Of a stretch of DNA of 64,000 nt, positions 1-7,885 are shown in pieces. Each line of letters opens with the position of its first letter. The first letter of the stretch is position 1. The stretch lies in assembly GCF_937873765.1 (NCBI RefSeq), contig NZ_CALMZC010000056.1:50410-114409 (forward strand). The letters run 5' to 3'. The notes below the pieces were generated by a model. That model did no database searches. It saw only the letters and a program-made list of their open reading frames with translations, and had not been told where the DNA came from. Source of the stretch: an uncultured Thiothrix sp. Lineage in GTDB: Bacteria > Pseudomonadota > Gammaproteobacteria > Thiotrichales > Thiotrichaceae. The position numbers and the translations under genes are program-made.

Positions 1-1127
1 CTTTCATCGCGGTAGTTACGCATGACATGATCGAGGGTGCTAATCCAATCCGAACCGGCAATATCAGGAAACCAACGCTGATCTTCATCGGTTGGGTTTT
101 CACAAATGCGCCGAATATCCTTCATCATTGCAAAACCCAGCGCATAAGGATTAATACCCGAATAATAGCGGCTATCAAAATCAGGCTGCATCACCACATT
201 AGTATGCGAAGTCAGAAACTCCATCATAAAGCCTTCATTGACTAAGCCTTCATCGTACATTTCATGCAGAATCGTGTAATGCCAGAAAGTTGCCCAGCCC
301 TCGTTCATTACTTGAGTTTGGCGCTGTGGATAGAAATACTGCGCTACTTTGCGCACAATCCGCACAATTTCCCGCTGCCAGCCCTCTAAAAGGGGAGCAT
401 TCTTTTCAATGAAGTACAGAATATTTTCTTGAGATTCAGCCGGGAATTTTTGAATTTCAATCGCTTCATCGACCTGTGCTTTACGTGGCAGAGTACGCCA
501 TAAATCGTTGATGTGTTGTTGTATATATTGCTCGCGCTCTTGCTGGCGTAAAGCTTCGGCAGCAGCAGAAATCGGGGTAGGCCGCTTATAGCGATCCACG
601 CCATAATTCATTAGCGCATGGCAAGAATCGAGCAGCAGCTCCACATTGCGTACACCATATCGTTCCTCACAGTGTGCGATATAATTTTTGGCAAATAAAA
701 GATAATCGACGATGGCTTCAGCATCCGTCCAACTACGGAATAAATAATTACCTTTGAAGAAAGAATTATGTCCATAGCAGGCATGTGCAATCACCAAAGC
801 TTGCATGGTCAAGGTATTCTCTTCCATCAAATAGGCAATACATGGGTTGGAGTTGATTACAATCTCATAAGCCAATCCCATGCGTCCACGTGAATAGTTC
901 TGCTCTACATTGACAAAATGCTTGCCATACGACCAGTGATTATAAAAAACCGGCATGCCAATCGAAGCATAAGCATCCATCATTTGATCGGAACGAATGA
1001 TTTCGATTTGATTAGGATAAGTATCTAAACGAAACTTCTCATGCGCAATGCGTGCGATTTCACGGTCATAGGCCTCGATGGTTTCAAAAGTCCATTCGGA
1101 GCTAGTTGAGAGATAATTTTTATTCAT
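1..1127 (-). CDS. SpoVR family protein, 3' part cut by window edge
   Basis: The minus-strand frame opens with ATG at 1127 (MNKNYLSTSSEWTFETIEAY) and stays open to base 1, so about 375 N-terminal residues are visible and the C terminus lies outside the window. Recognisable SpoVR/YcgB stretches are NHWSYGKHF, GRMGLAYEIVINSNPCIAYL, HACYGHNSFFKGNYLF, MNEGWATFWHY and PYALGFAMMKDI. SpoVR proteins are cytoplasmic, of unsettled biochemistry, and commonly encoded with a YeaH-type vWA protein and the PrkA kinase; those two partners lie at 4280-7510 on the same strand. Here a peptidase and a methyltransferase separate them from SpoVR, so it probably has its own promoter in 1128-1349. Family assignment is firm; function is known only by association with stress and stationary phase. 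Confidence 0.93.
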   Translation of the reverse strand, partial: MNKNYLSTSSEWTFETIEAYDREIARIAHEKFRLDTYPNQIEIIRSDQMMDAYASIGMPVFYNHWSYGKHFVNVEQNYSRGRMGLAYEIVINSNPCIAYLMEENTLTMQALVIAHACYGHNSFFKGNYLFRSWTDAEAIVDYLLFAKNYIAHCEERYGVRNVELLLDSCHALMNYGVDRYKRPTPISAAAEALRQQEREQYIQQHINDLWRTLPRKAQVDEAIEIQKFPAESQENILYFIEKNAPLLEGWQREIVRIVRKVAQYFYPQRQTQVMNEGWATFWHYTILHEMYDEGLVNEGFMMEFLTSHTNVVMQPDFDSRYYSGINPYALGFAMMKDIRRICENPTDEDQRWFPDIAGSDWISTLDHVMRNYRDE

Positions 1128-1394
1128 CTTTTAGTCCTACAAGGTAGGGAAATTGCTGCGCATCTACCGCTAACGCAGTCTAGTTATAACTACTCTAGCA
1201 AAGGATACTGGTCGAGAGTAGTGAAATATCAATCGGTTTTAGCTTCCTTAAATACCGCTAGCTAAGTTCTTCTTTTAGCTTATTTTTAAGCAGATGAACC
1301 TACTCTGACTATAGCTCCTTACTTGTAAATAAATTAGGGTCATATTAAGTTGTTCATTTTAGTGCCAACCCTAAAACCGGTGGGGTCCCCTCGC

Positions 1395-3209
1395 ATGCTC
1401 AAGAACATCTCAGCACGACCTCAGCTACATTCTTTATGGTTAATCGCCAGCATTTTCTGTGCCAATTTTAGCACTGCTACAGCCGATGCCTCGAGCGAAC
1501 TACAACAACTCGTCCATCAAGATCCTAAGCTACAAATTACTTGGAATGACACCCACACTCAAGCCAACTATCTAAGTGGTCAACTTAGTACTATTCAACA
1601 CAAAAGCACTCAACAATTGGTTGCCGCTTTTATTCAGAAAAATCGCAGCTTACTAGGCTTAGAGTTTGCATCAAGCTTAGTTCTAAAGCAGAGTGCTGTA
1701 ATCCCTAATGGACAATTACTTAGTTATCAACAAATGTATAATGGTTTAGAGGTCGTTGGCGGCAAATTAGTTGCACGCCTCCAGCACAGTCAATTACGTA
1801 CCATTGCCAATCAGTTGGTCACCGATCTAAATATCTCGCCCTTACCCCAGGTTGAGAAAACAACCGCTATTCAGCTAGCAACTCAAACTTTAGAAATAGC
1901 AAACCTAAAGCCTGAGAAAATCGATTTAGTCTATTTAAACTGGGAAGAGACAGCGCATTTAGCTTGGCGCTTACGCTTTCCGCCGCAAACCCATCCTAGC
2001 GCTCAGTATCAAGTTTGGGTTGATGCACATAGCGGTGAAGTCATCCTGACCGAAAATCGTATGAGTGGCTTTGCCAAGCCCCAGCCAAACTTTCAGGTTG
2101 AGTTGGCCAAAGCTTTTAAACCCAGCACCTTACCTGCTTTTTTCAGTTTAAAAGCCGATTTAAGCCCTTTGACCGATAGTGATAGTGAAACTGTCGAACT
2201 AGTAATTGGGGAAGGTCAAGGTTTGGATGGTAAACTCAGAAAGTTCAAAACCACTAGAAATAGCGAAGGTGTTTATGTTTTACGCAGTCACCAAGGTAAG
2301 CATCCACAGCTGAAATATGCTACCTATGATTTTGCACGTGGTAATTACCGCCTGTTTAGAGATGCGGATAATGTTTGGCAAGATCCTAGTGCGGTGGATG
2401 CTTATACCAAAGCGATTACGACCTTAAATCTCTATCGCCGATTAGGTTCCATGGATGCTTGGTACGCCGACTCAGGCTTTGCTTTAGTAGATGGGATACT
2501 CTCCGTAGTACATTATCAGGAAGAAATTGGCAAAGGCGTGGATAATGCCTTTTGGAGCGGCCAAGCTATGCTGTATGGGGATGGAGACCAGTTTTTTAGC
2601 CCCTTAGCGGGTTCTTTTGACGTCGTAGCACACGAGCTAACTCATGCAGTTTCCGAGGCCACCACTAACTTAATTTACTGCAATGAACCGGGGGCTATTA
2701 ATGAGTCTTGGTCTGATGTCATGTCTATGTTGTTCAGCCTAAAAAAAGGTGATGCCCATCCTTATTTGCTCGCTGAAACGGTGATGAAAATAAAAAACAC
2801 TGCTGGCAAAGAAGGCTATTATGCTCTGCGCCGCATGGACGATCCGAGCTTCCGTTCAGATGAATATACTTATAACAATTATAAACTGGAAACTGCTTTA
2901 ACCGGTTGGGGACAACCCGCACATACCAATGAGCAACTGCGAGTCAGACGTTGTATGGCTGAAAACGATATGGGTGGGGTGCACATTAACTCTGGCATTC
3001 TCAACCGTGCCGCTTACTTAATCAGCCAAGATTTAGGTGCAGAGGTCACCACAAACTTATACTATCAAGCTTTATTCTATCTATCTTCAACGGCTAGCTT
3101 TAAAGATGTCAGAAGCGCATTAAAACAAGTGGCTGTGGATTTATATGGTGCAGATAGCATAGCGGTAATGAGTGTTAAACAGGCTTTCAATACAGTAGGG
3201 ATTCGCTAA
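1395..3209 (+). CDS. Secreted M4 (thermolysin-like) metallopeptidase
   Basis: A zinc endopeptidase of about 604 aa. From ATG 1395 the protein begins with a Sec signal peptide (hydrophobic LWLIASIFCANFSTATA). An FTP/PepSY-type propeptide (about residues 30-240) follows, then the M4 catalytic domain. Zinc ligands and catalytic residues are clear: HELTH at about 413-417, Glu at about 437 in NESWSD (20 residues after the second His, as in thermolysin) and the catalytic His at about 530 in GGVHINSG. It should be exported and activated by propeptide removal. A TTG at 1350 would add 15 residues ahead of the signal peptide; I prefer ATG because the signal peptide is then normal, though neither site has a strong ribosome site. 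It is transcribed alone, between spoVR and a methyltransferase that are both on the other strand. Confidence 0.9.
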   Translation: MLKNISARPQLHSLWLIASIFCANFSTATADASSELQQLVHQDPKLQITWNDTHTQANYLSGQLSTIQHKSTQQLVAAFIQKNRSLLGLEFASSLVLKQSAVIPNGQLLSYQQMYNGLEVVGGKLVARLQHSQLRTIANQLVTDLNISPLPQVEKTTAIQLATQTLEIANLKPEKIDLVYLNWEETAHLAWRLRFPPQTHPSAQYQVWVDAHSGEVILTENRMSGFAKPQPNFQVELAKAFKPSTLPAFFSLKADLSPLTDSDSETVELVIGEGQGLDGKLRKFKTTRNSEGVYVLRSHQGKHPQLKYATYDFARGNYRLFRDADNVWQDPSAVDAYTKAITTLNLYRRLGSMDAWYADSGFALVDGILSVVHYQEEIGKGVDNAFWSGQAMLYGDGDQFFSPLAGSFDVVAHELTHAVSEATTNLIYCNEPGAINESWSDVMSMLFSLKKGDAHPYLLAETVMKIKNTAGKEGYYALRRMDDPSFRSDEYTYNNYKLETALTGWGQPAHTNEQLRVRRCMAENDMGGVHINSGILNRAAYLISQDLGAEVTTNLYYQALFYLSSTASFKDVRSALKQVAVDLYGADSIAVMSVKQAFNTVGIR

Positions 3210-3224
3210 CAGTTTACGTATTAG

Positions 3225-3253
3225 AGCTGGCTAAGTTGTTCTAGCCAGCTTTG
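3225..3253 (+). terminator. Hairpin after the M4 peptidase
   Basis: A 9-bp perfect stem (AGCTGGCTA / TAGCCAGCT, 3225-3233 and 3242-3250) with an 8-nt loop begins 15 bases after the peptidase stop codon. The T-tract is short (TTTG), so it may terminate weakly or serve both converging genes. Confidence 0.55.
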
Positions 3254-3285
3254 TATGTATTAGGGTGCTCTAGAAAGCTGACTAC

Positions 3286-4110
3286 TTAGATCTCCGCTGC
3301 TGGTTTTCTCGCAAATAGCTCTACTCCTGGAGCAATTTGCTGCCATAAATCAAAGTTGCTCTCTTTCTTAATTAATTGGCCTTGCACCATTGGAATGAGC
3401 TGCGAAGCTTTGCTCAAATGCATTTTTAGCTCTTGAGCAGTCGGATTTGCAGGTAGTGCGTCTGTCATTTTCCCTAAATCATCCATGATATGACCAATTT
3501 GTGTCAGCGGGCAGTGAGGGCTAGGCATACATTTGATAATTTCAAAATCCTTGAAAATTTCTCTTAACCCCATCGTTGTCATATTAAAATAATGATAAGG
3601 ATAACCATGCATATGCTGCATAAAAGCAGTCAAAATATAAACTCTACCACCGGGTCTTAAAACACGAAATATTTCTTTCGCGGCCACCCAAGGTGCATAG
3701 AGATGCTCAAAAACAGCGAGGGAAAATACAAAATCAAAACTATTATCTTCAAAAGGCATGCAATGAGCATCAACTACATAGTCAAGTTGACTGGAGTAAA
3801 TAAAAGCATCTGTTTTGACCAAATTTGGCGCATTACATACATCGACACCTGCACCTAACTCTAGCATCAAGTCGTTTCTAGCAAATGCATTATTGATTCG
3901 TGGTATGCCTACATTCTTACTATTAATCCGATTAAGTAGTTTTTGCCCTGAATAGTAATCTAGACGCTCATTTGCTTGAGTAGCCCTGAGAATAGGAATA
4001 CCTTCAATAGCTTTTACCTGAAAGCCACAAGCACATTGCAGCTCAATATGAAAGTTTGGCCAACCTGACTGGCAAGCAGGACACCTTAAAACTAACTCAA
4101 AATTGCTCAA
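3286..4110 (-). CDS. Class I SAM-dependent methyltransferase with N-terminal Cys-rich knuckle
   Basis: 274 aa. The N terminus carries CPAC at about residues 10-13 and CAC at about 26-28, resembling a small zinc-ribbon or Trm112-like segment. A Rossmann methyltransferase of the Methyltransf_11 type follows: motif I LELGAGVDVC, then DAHCMPFEDNSFDFVFSLAVFEH and the post-motif EIFRVLRPGGRVYILT. The substrate cannot be inferred. Many proteins of this build act on cell-envelope sugars or small molecules, but no glycan genes are nearby. The start is TTG at 4110; no ATG occurs before the CPAC motif. It stands alone between a convergent peptidase gene and the yeaH-like gene, and its position inside an otherwise conserved spoVR-yeaH-prkA neighbourhood suggests insertion. 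Confidence 0.8.
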   Translation of the reverse strand: MSNFELVLRCPACQSGWPNFHIELQCACGFQVKAIEGIPILRATQANERLDYYSGQKLLNRINSKNVGIPRINNAFARNDLMLELGAGVDVCNAPNLVKTDAFIYSSQLDYVVDAHCMPFEDNSFDFVFSLAVFEHLYAPWVAAKEIFRVLRPGGRVYILTAFMQHMHGYPYHYFNMTTMGLREIFKDFEIIKCMPSPHCPLTQIGHIMDDLGKMTDALPANPTAQELKMHLSKASQLIPMVQGQLIKKESNFDLWQQIAPGVELFARKPAAEI

Positions 4111-4232
4111 ATCTAACTCTCTTAGCGTTTAGTTCGGATTTAACTTAAAAGATACTTTTAAACAAATGATCTCAAACCAGCACTAAACAAGCAATCTGAA
4201 CGAACTGATTTATTCCTACAAAGAGTCTTACA

Positions 4233-4253
4233 CAGCGCTAGTTGCTAGCGCTG
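4233..4253 (-). terminator. Perfect hairpin downstream of the yeaH-like gene
   Basis: CAGCGCTAG-TTG-CTAGCGCTG, a 9-bp perfect stem with a 3-base loop, lies 26 bases beyond the yeaH-like stop codon. No T-run follows on either strand, so it may be an mRNA 3' end stabiliser or a rho-assisted terminator. Confidence 0.45.
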
Positions 4254-4279
4254 CTTCCTAAAAAATCATCTAGGCTAAA

Positions 4280-5560
4280 TTAATCAACCGTCATAGTTTT
4301 CTTAAATAACTCACGAAATACGGGGTAAATTTCTGAATTATCCCGCACCCGCTGAATGGCAAAGCGATCTGCATAATCGCTTTCTAGATGCTGATACAAA
4401 TGCCATAAGCCTTGTGGGTCACGATCACCAATTTCAATATAAGTGAAATACTGCACATTCGGTAAAATGCCATCGACTAAGGCTTTTTGACAGCGCTGAT
4501 TGTCCTCCTGCCAGTTATCCCCATCAGAGGCTTGTGCCCCATAAATATTCCACTCATTCGGTGAATAGCGTTCGTTGATAATGTCTGACATTAAATTCAA
4601 AGCACTAGATACCACTGTACCGCCAGTTTCACGCGAATAGAAGAAAGTTTCTTCATCCACTTCTTGCGCTTGGGTGTGATGGCGAATAAACACCACATCA
4701 ATATGCTCATAATTCTTCTGCAAGAATAAATACAGCAAAAAGAAAAAGCGTTTCGCCGTTTCTTTTATATCCTGAGTCATCGAACCCGATACATCCATCA
4801 CGCAAAACATCACCGCTTTGGGTGACGGCTTAGGCACACGAATATGCAGATTATATTTCAGATCAAAATCATCAAGGAAAGGAACGGTATTTAAGCGAAA
4901 ATTGAGGCGGCTTAGCTCTTCTTCGAGGGCTAAACGCTCCTCTTCACTTTTCGGCTCCTCTTGCTCTTCCAAATCAGCTAACTCAGCTAGCACCTCACGC
5001 CGCCGCCGCCGCGCTTTACCACTTAAAGCAATCCGCCGTGCTTGGGCGCTACGCATGGTACGCACGATATTAATCTGATTCGGGCTGCCCACTTCACTAA
5101 AACCAGCACGTTGGGTTTCAAATGAATCACTACCAACCAACTGGCGCTTGACCATATTCGGTAGCGCTAAATCTTCAAAGAGATACTCTAAAAATTCACT
5201 TTGGGAGATTTGGAAGACGAAATCATCCACACCCTCACCTGAGTCAGAAGCATCTCCTGAACCCGAACCACCACCGCCCCCTGCAGGCGGACGTTGAATC
5301 CGATCACCTTGCACGAACTCCTTATTGCCGGGGTGGACAATATCACGTTGCCCACCTTGTCCATGCCGAAATACTGGCTCAGAAATATCCCGCTTAGGGA
5401 TAGTGATACTATCCCCCCGCTGCATATCGGTAATATTGCGGCGACTCACAGCATCCGAGACGGCTTCACGGATTTGCTCGTGATAGCGCTTTAAAAAGCG
5501 TTGTCGGTTGACTAAGCTTTTATTTTTGCTATTTAAACGACGGTCAACAACATAGGCCAT
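4280..5560 (-). CDS. yeaH: YeaH/YhbH family (DUF444) von Willebrand A-like protein
   Basis: 426 aa, close to E. coli YeaH (427). The N terminus ([26 protein letters not shown]) and the Gly-rich stretch [10 protein letters not shown] near residue 95 are typical of the family. The C-terminal half has a vWA-like MIDAS motif, MDVSGSMTQ. In E. coli YeaH is encoded with the kinase YeaG (PrkA), and the proteins act in nutrient-stress and stationary-phase physiology; the molecular role is not settled. ATG 5560 is preceded by a good AAGGAG site. The gene follows prkA by 27 bases in the same direction, so the two are probably co-transcribed. Confidence 0.93.
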   Translation of the reverse strand: MAYVVDRRLNSKNKSLVNRQRFLKRYHEQIREAVSDAVSRRNITDMQRGDSITIPKRDISEPVFRHGQGGQRDIVHPGNKEFVQGDRIQRPPAGGGGGSGSGDASDSGEGVDDFVFQISQSEFLEYLFEDLALPNMVKRQLVGSDSFETQRAGFSEVGSPNQINIVRTMRSAQARRIALSGKARRRRREVLAELADLEEQEEPKSEEERLALEEELSRLNFRLNTVPFLDDFDLKYNLHIRVPKPSPKAVMFCVMDVSGSMTQDIKETAKRFFFLLYLFLQKNYEHIDVVFIRHHTQAQEVDEETFFYSRETGGTVVSSALNLMSDIINERYSPNEWNIYGAQASDGDNWQEDNQRCQKALVDGILPNVQYFTYIEIGDRDPQGLWHLYQHLESDYADRFAIQRVRDNSEIYPVFRELFKKTMTVD

Positions 5561-5587
5561 TACGGCACTCCTTTGGACAGTCCATTA

Positions 5588-7510
5588 TTACTGTGACTTA
5601 CGTACCCGCAAATACCATTCAGCCAACAAGCGCACTTGTTTCTCGGTGTAACCCCGCTTCATCATCCGATCCACAAAATTATCGTGCTTACGTTGTTCTT
5701 CCGCCGAAGATTTAGCGCCATAAGAAATAACCGGTAACAAATCTTCAGTACTAGAGAACATCTTCATCTCAATCACTCGACGCAATTTTTCATAGCTCGT
5801 CCAAGCGGGATTTTTGCCATTATTATTCGCCCGTGCACGCAAGACGAAATTAACAATTTCATTGCGGAAATCTTTCGGATTACTAATCCCTGCTGGCTTT
5901 TCAATTTTCTCTAGGTCTGCATTTAAAGCGGAACGGTCGAGGAAATCCCCCGTTTCAGGGTCACGATATTCTTGATCTTGAATCCAGAAATCGGCATAAG
6001 TCACATAGCGATCAAATAGGTTTTGACCGTATTCAGAATAAGACTCTAAGTAAGCGGTCTGAATTTCCTTGCCAATGAAATCGACATAACGGGGTGACAA
6101 GTATTCCTTAATAAAACTGATATAACGTGCTTGAACTTCTGCTGGGAACTGCTCTTTCTCCACTTGCCGCTCCAGCACATACATCAAATGCACCGGATCG
6201 GCCGCCACTTCGACCGCATCAAAGTTAAAGACCTTAGACAAAATCTTGAAGGCAAAACGAGTGGAAAGGCCAGACATACCCTCGTCCACCCCTGCCGCAT
6301 CTTGATACTCTTGGATGGTTTTTGCTTTCGGATCAATATCTTTTAAGTTTTCACCATCATAGACGCGCATCTTAGAATAGCGATTGGAATTTTCTGGCTC
6401 TTTCAAACGGGATAACACAATGAATTGTGCTAACATTTTTAAAGTATCAGGGGCGCAGGCAGAAGTCGCCAGCGAGCTATTCACTAATAACTTTTCGTAG
6501 ATTTTGATCTCTTCAGTTACGCGCAAGCAGTAAGGTACTTTGACGATTGATACGCGGTCAATAAAAGCTTCATTGTTGCGATTGTTTTTGAAAGTTTGCC
6601 ATTCTGACTCATTGGAGTGCGCGAGGATTACACCAGAAAAGGGAATAGCACCAATACTTTCCGTACCATTGTAATTGCCCTCTTGCGTAGCGGTCAGGAG
6701 TGGATGCAACACCTTAATCGGTGCTTTGAACATCTCCACGAACTCCATCAAGCCTTGATTGGATAAGCACAAGCCACCGGAATAACTGTAAGCATCCGCA
6801 TCGTTTTGTGGGAAGTCTTCAAGTTTACGAATATCCACTTTACCAACCAAGGAAGAAATATCTTGGTTGTTTTCATCACCCGGTTCGGTTTTGGACAAGG
6901 CAATTTGGTTCAAGCGGGAAGGATAACGCTTGACGACTTTGAACTTAGTAATATCGCCGCCAAACTCTTTCAGACGCTTCACCGCCCAAGGCGACATAAT
7001 GGTGCGTAGATAACGGCGCGGGATACCATAATCTTCTTCTAGAATCGCACCATCTTCATCGGGATTAAATAAACCTAAAGGTGATTCATTCACCGGCGAG
7101 CCTTTGATGCAATAGATCGATGCTTTTTCCATGAGCGCTTTTAAACGCTCTGCTAAGGATGACTTACCGCCACCCACGGGTCCCAACAGATATAGGACTT
7201 GCTTACTCTCTTCTAAGCCTTGTGCAGAATGCCGCAGAAAGGAAACGATCTGCTCAATGGCATCCTCCATCCCATAAAACTCAGAAAAAGCCGGATAACG
7301 CCGGATGACCTTATTAGAAAAAATTCGACTCATGCGTGGATCACGCGAAGTATCTACCAGCTCAGGCTCACCAATCGCCCATAACAGACGCTCTGCGCCC
7401 GTAGCATAAGTCATTGGCTCTTTTTTGCAGAGTTCAAGGTATTCTTGCAGAGTGTATTCTTCTTCTTTTAAGGACTCATACCGTGACTGGTAATGACTGA
7501 AAATACTCAT
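5588..7510 (-). CDS. prkA: PrkA-family serine protein kinase (YeaG-like)
   Basis: 640 aa, the normal length for PrkA/YeaG. The N-terminal AAA+ domain carries Walker A GPVGGGKSS (about 110-118) and the conserved surroundings YLLGPVGGGKSSLAERLK. The C-terminal PrkA domain includes AHSNESEWQTFKNN and YLRVRKSQ at the end. These kinases autophosphorylate and are linked to sporulation in Bacillus and to stress adaptation in enterobacteria. The start is ATG 7510 with an AGAAGGGG ribosome site. It is the first gene of prkA-yeaH; the promoter should lie in 7511-7885. Confidence 0.95.
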   Translation of the reverse strand: MSIFSHYQSRYESLKEEEYTLQEYLELCKKEPMTYATGAERLLWAIGEPELVDTSRDPRMSRIFSNKVIRRYPAFSEFYGMEDAIEQIVSFLRHSAQGLEESKQVLYLLGPVGGGKSSLAERLKALMEKASIYCIKGSPVNESPLGLFNPDEDGAILEEDYGIPRRYLRTIMSPWAVKRLKEFGGDITKFKVVKRYPSRLNQIALSKTEPGDENNQDISSLVGKVDIRKLEDFPQNDADAYSYSGGLCLSNQGLMEFVEMFKAPIKVLHPLLTATQEGNYNGTESIGAIPFSGVILAHSNESEWQTFKNNRNNEAFIDRVSIVKVPYCLRVTEEIKIYEKLLVNSSLATSACAPDTLKMLAQFIVLSRLKEPENSNRYSKMRVYDGENLKDIDPKAKTIQEYQDAAGVDEGMSGLSTRFAFKILSKVFNFDAVEVAADPVHLMYVLERQVEKEQFPAEVQARYISFIKEYLSPRYVDFIGKEIQTAYLESYSEYGQNLFDRYVTYADFWIQDQEYRDPETGDFLDRSALNADLEKIEKPAGISNPKDFRNEIVNFVLRARANNNGKNPAWTSYEKLRRVIEMKMFSSTEDLLPVISYGAKSSAEEQRKHDNFVDRMMKRGYTEKQVRLLAEWYLRVRKSQ

Positions 7511-7885
7511 TTTTAACCCCTTCTCAGCTTAGCTGATCCGCTCACCTAGCCAGCTGACTTGATTGAAATGCAATAACAACAACTTGATGAATTTAGACAT
7601 GGGTATAAGGATTACTTTTGCATTTTTCATACCGAAAACCCAATGACCACAAAACCTATGTAAGGAAATAGTTCAGAAAATAACAAAGACACAGTCATGT
7701 ACTAAATATTAGACTACCTAAACTGCAAAAGAGTTTTATTCAAAAAGGAAATGCCCACTATGCGCCCTTGTCATATTTATTTTATTTATTGCTGACAGCG
7801 TTTGCGGCTGATCGTGGGATCCAGCTGCTGATCACAATCTACACACAAGACTATGCCGCATGAGCTAAACATGGCATGAATAAAA
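7511..7885. other. Intergenic region upstream of prkA
   Basis: 375 bases between the prkA start and the comEC stop, both on the minus strand. The part next to prkA is AT-rich and presumably holds its promoter; I cannot pick hexamers with confidence. The only possible coding element is the 28-codon Cys-containing frame listed at 7786-7872. No RNA gene or repeat was recognised. Confidence 0.5.
7786..7872 (-). CDS. Possible 28-aa Cys-containing micropeptide
   Basis: An ATG-initiated frame ending in TAA begins 14 bases after the comEC stop codon on the same strand. The peptide has Cys at residues 5, 10, 13 and 26, with CVDC in the middle, a spacing that could bind a metal. There is no Shine-Dalgarno sequence and no family match that I recognise, so it may be chance. 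Confidence 0.2.
   Translation of the reverse strand: MFSSCGIVLCVDCDQQLDPTISRKRCQQ

Noticed and set aside
4818..5078. 86-codon Ser/Arg-rich plus-strand frame
   Set aside because: It is the complement of the basic and acidic linker of the yeaH-like gene, with no ribosome site.
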